The translations under genes and the position numbers were made by a program. Shown here in pieces: positions 44,273-51,232 of a DNA stretch of 64,000 bases. Where the stretch lies: positions 434,001-498,000 of the forward strand of contig NZ_CM003768.1 in assembly GCF_001547525.1 (NCBI RefSeq). The letters run 5' to 3'. The notes under the pieces are model-generated. The model ran no database searches. It saw nothing but the letters and a program-made list of their open reading frames with translations, and was not told where the DNA came from. Source of the DNA: Burkholderia anthina (GTDB lineage: Bacteria; Pseudomonadota; Gammaproteobacteria; Burkholderiales; Burkholderiaceae). Numbering within the stretch: position 1 is the first letter of the stretch; every line of letters starts with the position of its first letter.

Positions 44273-44715
44273 ACGGCCGCCTGTTCATGATTCGAGCGGC
44301 GGGGTTCACGCTGATCGAACTGATGATCGTGCTCGCGATCGTCGCGGTGCTGGCCGGGTGGGGTATCCCGTCGTATCGCGAGCATGTCGTGCGGGTTCAC
44401 CGCGTGTCGGCGGTGTCCGCGCTGTACCGTGCGGCCCAGTATCTCGAAACGCTCGACGGTGCACCGCCTGCGGCATTGCCGGACGCGCTCGCGCAGGCGC
44501 CGCCGGACGGGCAGGCCGTGTATCGATTGACGCTCGGGCGGCCGGACGGCGACGAGTCGCCGGTGAGCTATGAACTGGCAGCGACGCCGCTCGACACGGG
44601 GCCGATGCGCGACGATGCATGCGGCACGTTCACGCTGCGCTCGGACGGGACGAAAGGCAATGCGGGAAGCGGGGGCGCCGACGAACCAGGCGCTGCCTGC
44701 TGGGGCGTGCGCTGA
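44269..44715 (+). CDS. PilE-like minor pilin
   Basis: A 148-residue protein with a textbook signal: MNGRLFMIRAAG then FTLIELMIVLAIVAVLAGWG and the helix IPSYREHVVRVHRVSAVSAL. The C-terminal Cys pair in DDACGTFTLRSDG and GAACWGVR marks the D-loop of type IV pilins. Its start overlaps the previous stop (ATGA). It closes the minor pilin operon, and the next genes face it on the other strand. Confidence 0.85.
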   Translation: MNGRLFMIRAAGFTLIELMIVLAIVAVLAGWGIPSYREHVVRVHRVSAVSALYRAAQYLETLDGAPPAALPDALAQAPPDGQAVYRLTLGRPDGDESPVSYELAATPLDTGPMRDDACGTFTLRSDGTKGNAGSGGADEPGAACWGVR

Positions 44716-44782
44716 GTTCGCAACGAACGCGCGCAACGAACGCGCGCGGCGGCGCATGGCCGTGCGCGCGGGAGGCCCGCGG

Positions 44783-45226
44783 TCAGTCGTCGCGTGCGTC
44801 GAGCCCGCGCTCGTCGCGGGACTGCTTCCAGATCCGGTAGACCTCCCATGCGGCGAAGCCGAGCGTGCCCCACTTCAACGCGGGGCCCGCACTTGCGCGC
44901 AGCAGCGAGCGAACGGGTTTCGCCAGCACGAGCGATGCGAGCGAACTCAGCATCGGATACTGGTTGACGAGATGGCCGAGGCTTGCGTTCAGGTTCCTGG
45001 CCGACTGGCCGAACTTGCCGGTCGACAGCCCGGGGATGAACACCTTGAGCCAACTGAAGCGCGTGACGGCCTGGCGCATTTCGGCGGCGGCTTCCGCGAG
45101 TTCGAGCCGCTCGACTTCGGATCGCAGGATCAGCAGTTCCTTGCGCAGCGCGCGGTGCTGCGACGCGCTCCAGTTCGATCGCGACGAATGGGAGCGGGAT
45201 GGATTGCCCGTGATGTTCTGGCTCAT
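44783..45226 (-). CDS. DUF3318-like membrane-associated protein
   Basis: A 147-residue protein of unknown function. It has a helical N-terminal half (RALRKELLILRSEVERLELAE, a likely coiled coil). A middle amphipathic part and a weakly hydrophobic stretch (LGHLVNQYPMLSSLASLVLA) follow. It is the third of a string with YqjE-like and YqjD-like genes, an order I recall from other Burkholderia. The assignment to DUF3318 is from memory. Confidence 0.65.
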   Translation of the reverse strand: MSQNITGNPSRSHSSRSNWSASQHRALRKELLILRSEVERLELAEAAAEMRQAVTRFSWLKVFIPGLSTGKFGQSARNLNASLGHLVNQYPMLSSLASLVLAKPVRSLLRASAGPALKWGTLGFAAWEVYRIWKQSRDERGLDARDD

Positions 45227-45269
45227 GGCGCGTCGGCGAAGTAGGTGGAAGGGATGAGCGCGAGGGCGT

Positions 45270-45659
45270 TCACGGCTTGCCGCGGAACAGGTCGCGGTCT
45301 TTCTCGAGTTCGGCGAGCGTCGCCTCGAACACGGTTGGCGCGCCCCGCAGGCCCGAGCGCGCCTTCAGCCCGCATACGATGCCGCCAACGGCATACAGCG
45401 CGGTGATCGCGGCGAGCGACTGCCAGCGGTAGGTATCCCAGAACGCGATCGCGATCAGCACGGTCAGGCTGATGAGTGCCATCGTCGCGAGCATCATCGC
45501 GGCGAGGCCGAGGAACAGCACGCCCATCAGGCGCTCCTTCTCCTCGGCAAGCTCGATGCCCACCAGTTCGAGGCGCGTTTGCAGGAGGCCGATGGCCGAG
45601 CCGACGAGGCGGCGCAGCGGTCCTTGACCGGATGGCTGCGAGGGGGTGTCTGTCGTCAT
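45270..45659 (-). CDS. YqjE / phage-holin-superfamily membrane protein
   Basis: A 129-residue protein with two membrane spans, LFLGLAAMMLATMALISLTVLI and LAAITALYAVGGIVCGL. In front is an amphipathic helix (LLQTRLELVGIELAEEKERL) with the conserved LE-hydrophobic-AEE pattern of YqjE. Its role is probably structural, in stress at the inner membrane with YqjD. It is not a phage lysis gene: no endolysin or phage gene is nearby. Confidence 0.75.
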   Translation of the reverse strand: MTTDTPSQPSGQGPLRRLVGSAIGLLQTRLELVGIELAEEKERLMGVLFLGLAAMMLATMALISLTVLIAIAFWDTYRWQSLAAITALYAVGGIVCGLKARSGLRGAPTVFEATLAELEKDRDLFRGKP

Positions 45660-45781
45660 GGATGCGGTGCTTGCGCGTACAGTGAGCAGCTAGGACAAAG
45701 CCGCCGGCGCAGGCCGGCCGGCTTCGACGCCCGCGCGCCGCGTCATCATGCGGCCCGCGGGACGAAACGGCGCAAAGCGCG

Positions 45782-46084
45782 TTACTTGCGGTTGATCAGC
45801 AGGCCGATCAGCACGCCAACGCCGGCAGCCACGCCGATCGACGTCCACGGATGCTCGTGCACGTAGTCGTCGGTCGCGCGCGCGGCCTTCTTGCCTTTCT
45901 CGACCACCACGACCTGGACGTCGGCTGCCTTTTCCTTGGCCTGCTTCAGGCGCGACATGGCTTTCTCGCGCAGCTCGGCCGCACGGTCGCCCGTGCTGCT
46001 CGCAGCTTGCTTGAGCAGGTCTTCGGCGTCCGAGAGAACGGTTTTGATATCCGACATCAGTTTCTCCTTGTTGATTTCCGACAT
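45782..46084 (-). CDS. YqjD/ElaB-family protein (DUF883)
   Basis: A 100-residue protein with a long N-terminal helix (KTVLSDAEDLLKQAASSTGD) and a C-terminal membrane anchor WTSIGVAAGVGVLIGLLINRK. Such proteins anchor ribosomes to the membrane in stationary phase. The motif VHEHPW just before the anchor is family-typical. The ATG at 46084 has a GGGAG upstream at good distance. Confidence 0.88.
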   Translation of the reverse strand: MSEINKEKLMSDIKTVLSDAEDLLKQAASSTGDRAAELREKAMSRLKQAKEKAADVQVVVVEKGKKAARATDDYVHEHPWTSIGVAAGVGVLIGLLINRK

Positions 46085-46401
46085 TGCAACTCCCTTCGTG
46101 CTGTCATGCTGCAGGTTCACATCGTAGCGAAACCCGTGCCTGCTGGCGAGCCGGGAAGACGCACGGCGGCAGCGCAAGACTGCATGGTAAACGACTTGTA
46201 ATGATGAACAGAGCGGCAAACGGATTGAAAAGTTTCCCCGCTGCCGTCCGTTCTCCCACGACGCCGGGCAAAAATGACAAAAAAGTATGAATATCAAACG
46301 GAATAATCGTTCGCACGGCCCATTGCTTCCCGTAAGCTGATGGACTGCCCCGCGCTGTCCGGCGCGCGGTTTCAACCAGCATCGTTCGAGGAGGGAACAT
46401 C
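46085..46401. other. Divergent regulatory region between the DUF883 and peroxiredoxin genes
   Basis: These 317 bases hold no gene. The part at 46260-46310 is AT-rich and should carry the peroxiredoxin promoter; the hexamers are not clear enough to assign. I saw no obvious OxyR or SoxR site. Confidence 0.5.
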
Positions 46402-47040
46402 ATGAGTCTGCGTCTTGGCGACATCGCACCGGATTTCGAGCAGGAATCGAGCCTGGGCACCATCAAGTTTCACGAGTGGCTCGGCAACAGCTGGGGTGTC
46501 CTGTTCTCGCACCCGGCCGACTACACGCCGGTGTGCACGACCGAACTCGGGCTGACCTCGAAGCTGAAGGGCGAATTCGAGAAACGCAACGTGAAGGTGA
46601 TCGCGCTGTCGGTCGACGGCGTCGAATCGCACAAGGGCTGGATCAACGACATCAACGAGACACAGTCGACGGTCGTGGGCTTCCCGATCATCGCCGACGC
46701 GGACCGCAAGGTGTCGCAGCTGTACGACATGATTCATCCGAACGCGAACGAAACGCTGACGGTGCGGTCGCTGTTCGTGATCGACCCGAACAAGAAGGTG
46801 CGGCTCACGATCACCTATCCGGCCAGCACGGGGCGCAATTTCGACGAAGTGCTGCGCGTGATCGATTCGCTGCAGTTGACCGACAATTACAAGGTCGCGA
46901 CGCCCGGCAACTGGAAGGACGGCGACGACGTCGTGATCGTGCCGTCGCTGCAGGATCCGGAAGAACTGAAGAAGCGCTTCCCGAAGGGCTTCAACGCGGT
47001 GCGTCCGTATCTGCGCCTGACGCCGCAGCCGAACAAGTAA
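46402..47040 (+). CDS. 1-Cys peroxiredoxin (Prx6 type)
   Basis: Reduces hydrogen peroxide and organic hydroperoxides with a single active Cys. The 212 residues hold the peroxidatic site SHPADYTPVCTTELG, Cys near residue 45, with the conserved Thr and the Arg further on (TVRSLFVIDPNKKVRL). There is no second redox Cys in the C-terminal part, which is the long Prx6-type arm. GAGGAGG precedes the ATG by eight bases. It is a single gene with its own terminator. The name lsfA is used for relatives in Pseudomonas. Confidence 0.93.
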   Translation: MSLRLGDIAPDFEQESSLGTIKFHEWLGNSWGVLFSHPADYTPVCTTELGLTSKLKGEFEKRNVKVIALSVDGVESHKGWINDINETQSTVVGFPIIADADRKVSQLYDMIHPNANETLTVRSLFVIDPNKKVRLTITYPASTGRNFDEVLRVIDSLQLTDNYKVATPGNWKDGDDVVIVPSLQDPEELKKRFPKGFNAVRPYLRLTPQPNK

Positions 47041-47075
47041 GCATCGACGCAGCCCCTGCCCGCGGCTACGATGAC

Positions 47076-47113
47076 AAAGGCCCGTCCGGCAGCGATGCCG
47101 GGCGGGCCTTTTA
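47076..47113 (+). terminator. Terminator of the peroxiredoxin gene
   Basis: AAAGGCCCG-T-CCGGC pairs with GCCGG-G-CGGGCCTTTT around AGCGAT, with one mismatch and a T4 end. It also faces the converging acyl-CoA dehydrogenase gene. Confidence 0.85.
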
Positions 47114-47170
47114 CGTGGCGGCGCTCGCAGGCGCGGCATCGCCGCCGCCGCGTGCGTCATGGCCGAATCA

Positions 47171-48358
47171 TCAGAAGAACGCCTGGATGCCCGTCTGCGC
47201 ACGGCCGAGGATCAGCGCGTGGATGTCGTGCGTGCCTTCGTACGTGTTCACCACTTCGAGGTTCACGAGATGGCGCGCGACGCCGAATTCGTCGGAGATG
47301 CCGTTGCCGCCGAGCATGTCGCGCGCGAGCCGCGCGATGTCGAGCGCCTTGCCGCACGAGTTGCGCTTCATGATCGACGTGATCTCGACGGCGGCCGTGC
47401 CTTCGTCCTTCATCCGGCCGAGGCGCAGCACGCCTTGCAGGCCGAGCGTGATTTCGGTCTGCATGTCGGCGAGCTTCTTCTGGATCAACTGGTTCGCGGC
47501 GAGCGGCCGGCCGAACTGCTGGCGGTCGAGCACGTACTGGCGTGCGGTGTGCCAGCACGACTCGGCGGCGCCGAGCGCGCCCCACGCGATCCCGTAGCGC
47601 GCCGAGTTCAGGCAGGTGAACGGGCCGCGCAGGCCGCTCACGTTCGGCATCAGGTTCTCTTCGGGCACGAACACCTCGTCGAGGACGATCTCGCCGGTGA
47701 TCGACGCGCGCAGCCCGACCTTGCCGTGGATCGCCGGCGCCGACAGGCCCTTCCAGCCCTTCTCGAGGATGAAGCCGCGGATCGCGTCCTTGCCGTTTTC
47801 TTCCAGTTTCGCCCACACGACGAACACGTCGGCGATCGGCGAGTTGGTGATCCACATCTTCGCGCCGGACAGCGCGTAGCCGCCCGGCACCTTCTTCGCG
47901 CGCGTGACCATGCTGCCCGGGTCGGAGCCGTGGTTCGGCTCGGTCAGCCCGAAGCAGCCGATCCATTCGCCGGTCGCCAGCTTCGGCAGGTATTTCTGCT
48001 TCTGCGCGTCGGAGCCGAATTCGAAGATCGGCACCATCACGAGCGACGACTGCACGGACATCATCGACCGGTAGCCCGAATCGACGCGCTCGACTTCGCG
48101 CGCGATCAGCCCGTAGCTCACGTAGTTGAGGCCGGGGCCGCCATACTCCTCCGGAATCGTCGGGCCGAGCAGGCCGAGTTCGCCCATCTCGCGAAAGATG
48201 GCCGCGTCGGTGCGTTCGTGGCGGAACGCTTCGGTGACGCGCGGCGCGAGCTTGTCCTGTGCGTAGGCCTGCGCGGCGTCGCGCACCATCCGCTCGTCCT
48301 CGGTCAGTTGCTGGTCGAGCAGCAGCGGATCGTCCCAATGAAAAGTTGCAGCACTCAT
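47171..48358 (-). CDS. gcdH: Glutaryl-CoA dehydrogenase
   Basis: An FAD enzyme that oxidises and decarboxylates glutaryl-CoA to crotonyl-CoA, in lysine, tryptophan and benzoate breakdown. The 395 residues show the acyl-CoA dehydrogenase fold. The family-specific points are [15 protein letters not shown] with the Arg that holds the glutaryl carboxylate, and the catalytic Glu in [16 protein letters not shown] near residue 375. [15 protein letters not shown] is the flavin region. It is divergent from an IclR regulator, an arrangement typical of gcdH in this group. Confidence 0.93.
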   Translation of the reverse strand: MSAATFHWDDPLLLDQQLTEDERMVRDAAQAYAQDKLAPRVTEAFRHERTDAAIFREMGELGLLGPTIPEEYGGPGLNYVSYGLIAREVERVDSGYRSMMSVQSSLVMVPIFEFGSDAQKQKYLPKLATGEWIGCFGLTEPNHGSDPGSMVTRAKKVPGGYALSGAKMWITNSPIADVFVVWAKLEENGKDAIRGFILEKGWKGLSAPAIHGKVGLRASITGEIVLDEVFVPEENLMPNVSGLRGPFTCLNSARYGIAWGALGAAESCWHTARQYVLDRQQFGRPLAANQLIQKKLADMQTEITLGLQGVLRLGRMKDEGTAAVEITSIMKRNSCGKALDIARLARDMLGGNGISDEFGVARHLVNLEVVNTYEGTHDIHALILGRAQTGIQAFF

Positions 48359-48411
48359 CGTCTCATCTCCTGTTGGTCCGGTCTTCGAGCCGGCCCCATG
48401 CCAAAGTTCGC

Positions 48412-48440
48412 TTGACTATGGTTCCGCTATGCGGAACAAT
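48412..48440 (+). promoter_or_regulatory. IclR-gene promoter with embedded palindromic operator
   Basis: TTGACT (48412-48417) and AACAAT (48435-48440) are separated by 17 bases, in front of the iclR-type gene. Exactly in that spacer and reaching into the -10 lies GTTCCGC-TAT-GCGGAAC (48421-48437), a perfect 7+3+7 palindrome of the kind IclR proteins bind. Binding would block the promoter, and the site is also about 65 bases from the gcdH start. Confidence 0.75.
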
Positions 48441-48471
48441 GTTTTGCAAATTGAACTCAGTGTAGCACCGG

Positions 48472-49263
48472 ATGACGCTTTCAACCATCGACGACACCAC
48501 GATCGACGAGCGCAAGTTCGTCGTCGCGCTCGCGCGCGGGCTCGACCTGCTGCGCGCCTTCCGGCCCGGCGAGACGATGCTGGGCAATCGCGATTTCGCG
48601 GAACGCACGGGGCTGCCGAAGGCGACGGTGAACCGGCTCGCCTATACGCTGACCGTGCTCGGCTATCTGCGCTACGACGAGACGCTCGGCAAGTATGCGC
48701 TGGACGCCGGCGTGCTGTCGCTCGGCTACGCGTTGCTGTCGGGCTCGGGGACGATCGATCTCGCGCGGCCGCACATGCAGGCGCTCGCGCGCGAGATTGG
48801 CGCGGCCGTGTCGCTCGGCTGCCGCGACGGGCTCGACATGATCTATCTGGAGACGATCCGCAGCGAGACCGCGCTGACGCTCGGGCTCGCGCCCGGTTCG
48901 CGGCTGTCGATGCTGACGAGCTCGATGGGGCGCGCGTACCTGGCCGTGCAGCCGGAGGACGTGCGCGGCGCGCTCTATGCCGAGCTGCACCGCGCGGCCG
49001 GCGGCGCGGCCGATGCCGATGCGCTCGTCGCCGCCGCGCAGCACGCGGTGGCCGAGTTCTCGGCGAGCGGTTGCTGCTATTCGTTCCGCGCGTGGCACAC
49101 GGACGTGAACGCGGCGGCCGTGCCGTTTCGCGAGCCGCGCGAGGGGCGCTGGCTGATCCTGAGCTGCAGCGGCCCCGCATCGTCGATGGACGAAGACGTG
49201 TTCCGCACGCAAGTCGGGCCGAAGCTGAAGGCGCTCGCGCAACGGCTCGGGCAGACGGTCTGA
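48472..49263 (+). CDS. IclR-family transcriptional regulator
   Basis: A 263-residue regulator. The N-terminal winged helix is seen in LDLLRAFRPGETMLGNRDFA and GLPKATVNRLAYTLTVLGYL. The C-terminal effector domain contains CRDGLDMIYLETIRSE and LSMLTSSMGRAYLA, and ends with SCCYSFRAWHTDV-type residues (the sequence here reads SGCCYSFRAWHTDVNA). It is divergent from gcdH and probably controls it in response to a glutarate-type or acyl-CoA ligand (inference). The palindrome in its own promoter points to autoregulation. Confidence 0.88.
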   Translation: MTLSTIDDTTIDERKFVVALARGLDLLRAFRPGETMLGNRDFAERTGLPKATVNRLAYTLTVLGYLRYDETLGKYALDAGVLSLGYALLSGSGTIDLARPHMQALAREIGAAVSLGCRDGLDMIYLETIRSETALTLGLAPGSRLSMLTSSMGRAYLAVQPEDVRGALYAELHRAAGGAADADALVAAAQHAVAEFSASGCCYSFRAWHTDVNAAAVPFREPREGRWLILSCSGPASSMDEDVFRTQVGPKLKALAQRLGQTV

Positions 49264-49420
49264 GCAACGGGCGCACGCGGAGGTCGCCGTCGCGCGGCCA
49301 TCGGTTCGTTGGTCGCGGGTGCGGAAGCGGAGGGCGCGGCGCGGCCCGGTTGCGTATTGTGCGACGGGCGAACTGCGCTCATCATCGTTCGCCTGTGTCC
49401 TGACGATCACGAGGTTCGCG

Positions 49421-49831
49421 ATGCCGCACCCCGAAACGATGGAAGGCGGATGCGCATGCGGCGCGATTCGCTACCGGATCGCCGGCCTGCCGGCCGATGC
49501 CGGCTTCTGCCACTGTCGGCTCTGCCAGCGTACGACCGGCGCGGCGGTCGTCGCATCGGCATCGGTGCCGATCGACGCATTCGAATACCTGCAGGGCGAA
49601 CCGAGCGTCTATGCATCGAGCGCGTGGGGCGAGCGGCGTTTCTGCGGCCGCTGCGGCGCGCAGCTCGAATACCGGCGCTCCGTGGAGCCGCGGACGGTCG
49701 AGATCAATTACGCGACGCTCGACGAGCCGTCGCGGCTGCGTCCGGCGTGGCATGTCTGGTACGGAAATCGTTTCCCGGGCATCGAGATCGACGACGATCT
49801 GCCGAAGTACGACGACGGTGGAAGAGAATAA
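49421..49831 (+). CDS. GFA-family (CENP-V-like) zinc protein
   Basis: A 136-residue protein with the zinc sites of the glutathione-dependent formaldehyde-activating family: GGCACGAIRY, FCHCRLCQRTTGA and RRFCGRCGAQLEYR. The true role of most family members is unknown; they bind zinc and perhaps glutathione adducts. The chosen ATG follows GAGG; 34 upstream codons in frame are not supported. It stands alone, and its 3' side runs into a heptanucleotide repeat. Confidence 0.85.
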   Translation: MPHPETMEGGCACGAIRYRIAGLPADAGFCHCRLCQRTTGAAVVASASVPIDAFEYLQGEPSVYASSAWGERRFCGRCGAQLEYRRSVEPRTVEINYATLDEPSRLRPAWHVWYGNRFPGIEIDDDLPKYDDGGRE

Positions 49832-49942
49832 GAATAGGCGGTTGGTTTACGCCGACGCGCCGGTGTGGATCTCGCGCGCAAGCAGGTTCGACCTTTGCGC
49901 GTAACGAACAGGAAACCGGCCGGCGTCGAGCGATGCCGCGTG

Positions 49943-49998
49943 CTGAAACCTGAAACCTGAAACCTGAAACCTGAAACCTGAAACCTGAAACCTGAAAC
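49943..49998. repeat. Perfect tandem repeat, 8 copies of CTGAAAC
   Basis: Eight exact head-to-tail copies of the 7-mer CTGAAAC lie in the 245-base gap between the converging GFA and EAL-domain genes. Both reading directions are non-coding here. An open frame across it would read GFRFQVS repeats, but it has no ribosome site. Such repeats change copy number by slippage, so this is a likely strain marker. Confidence 0.95.
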
Positions 49999-50076
49999 CC
50001 GATTCCCGAAGCGGCACGACACGCCGTCATTCAGCGTGCCACGCCCGCGCGCGGCGCGCACCGTCCGCCGCGCCGC

Positions 50077-50880
50077 TCAGGCCGTCACGACCTTCGCGAA
50101 CACCGGCCCCTGCATGAACCGCACGTCGTGCTGGCGAAGCAGCTCGCACTGCGTCTCGTCGACCACACCGTCGAAAATCAGCGGAATCCGCACGCGCTGC
50201 GCATAGGCGACGAGCGCCTTGACCATCCCGTCGCGCAGCGCGATGCCCGCATCCATCTTGATGTAGTCGGGGCGCGCCATGTCCGATTCGACCGCGAGGA
50301 TGCGGCCCGGGTCGGGCAGCTTGTCCGCGACCTTGAAGCCGTGATGCTGGTAGCTGCGCGTCAGGTAGCCGAGGAACGTCTTGTGGGCGACCGCGACCGC
50401 CGGCAGCTCGATCACGATCCGCTCGGGCGGCAGCCCGAAGCGCTGCAGCACCGACGAGAAATGCTTGCCGTGGTCGTACTTCACGCTCTTGAGCAGCCGC
50501 TCGTGCACGCGCAGGAACAGCAGCCCGTGACGCTGCGCACCGAAGAAATTGATCGCGTGCAGCGCGCGCGACAGGCGGTCGATCGCGACGAGCGTCTGGT
50601 CGTCGACGGCCGCGTCGACCGGATCGTGCTGCGCGCCCGTGACCAGCGTGACGGCCTGGAAGCCGAGCTCGTCGCCGTAGCGCTCGATCGCGTCGGCGAA
50701 CGACGTCGATTGCGGCGCGCCGGGCATCGTCACGTCGTAGATCGGCTCGTACGCACTGGCGAGCGTGCGCTCGGGCAGATTCGCGCACGCGGTGCCGCCT
50801 TCGGCAAGCGCGAGGTGCTCCCGCAGATACGGCAGTTGCCCGGCACGGGCGACCAGCTCGGGGATGGTAGGCGGAATCAT
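50077..50880 (-). CDS. Degenerate EAL-domain protein
   Basis: A 267-residue protein made of one EAL-type domain. The signature EAL is replaced by YEPIYD near residue 45. The helper Glu is kept in RIVIELPA, the KxD-type strand reads YIKMDAGIAL, and the late Glu reads GVVDETQCELL. The DDFG loop with its two metal Asp is missing: the stretch reads GFKVADKLPDPGRIL. It therefore probably cannot cut cyclic di-GMP and may bind it or a protein instead, as YdiV-like proteins do. No ribosome site is clear; a terminator-like hairpin lies just before the start. Confidence 0.8.
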   Translation of the reverse strand: MIPPTIPELVARAGQLPYLREHLALAEGGTACANLPERTLASAYEPIYDVTMPGAPQSTSFADAIERYGDELGFQAVTLVTGAQHDPVDAAVDDQTLVAIDRLSRALHAINFFGAQRHGLLFLRVHERLLKSVKYDHGKHFSSVLQRFGLPPERIVIELPAVAVAHKTFLGYLTRSYQHHGFKVADKLPDPGRILAVESDMARPDYIKMDAGIALRDGMVKALVAYAQRVRIPLIFDGVVDETQCELLRQHDVRFMQGPVFAKVVTA

Positions 50881-50893
50881 CGGCGTGAAAAGG

Positions 50894-50918
50894 AAAAATG
50901 GCGGCCGAAAGGGCCGCC
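50894..50918 (-). terminator. Terminator-like hairpin in the leader of the EAL gene
   Basis: On the minus strand GGCGGCC-CTTTC-GGCCGCC is followed by A and TTTTT, a good intrinsic terminator form, and it ends only 13 bases before the EAL start codon. No minus-strand gene lies upstream for it to terminate. It could be an attenuator or mark a wrong start choice. Confidence 0.55.
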
Positions 50919-51011
50919 TCGTTGTCTTGATATTAGCAGCGCGCGCCGCGCTCGGCTCGGCGTTTCGCTCATATGGTTATCCCGTCCCCGAGCGAACGAC
51001 TAGGGTTTACG

Positions 51012-51050
51012 TTGATTTCACTATTCGTAATTGGTTTTACTATTCGTAAA
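51012..51050 (+). promoter_or_regulatory. Repeated operator-like sites upstream of the homogentisate operon
   Basis: ACTATTCGTAA occurs twice (51020-51030 and 51039-51049), offset by 19 bases, close to two helix turns. The second copy is also an inverted repeat, TTTAC-TATTC-GTAAA (51036-51050). They lie about 185 bases before the first gene of the operon in an AT-rich patch and are likely binding sites for its regulator. The remaining bases to 51232 hold nothing else I recognise. Confidence 0.5.
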
Positions 51051-51232
51051 TCCAAAGATTTGTCGCCGATCAAGAAATGCGGCAGGCAGGCGCCGCGAAA
51101 CGGCGCCGTTCACGAATCAACAGGAAGCAAGGAGCGAGACGTGGCGGTTGACAGGACAGGCGGGCACGCGCGCCGGCAGGAGACGGACGCGATGCCGGGC
51201 GCGGCGGTGCGCCCGGCGGGATTGAGGAGCGG

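Noticed and set aside
45270..45659. A phage holin and hence a prophage remnant
   Set aside because: The protein fits YqjE and sits with a YqjD-like gene; there is no endolysin, integrase or other phage gene.
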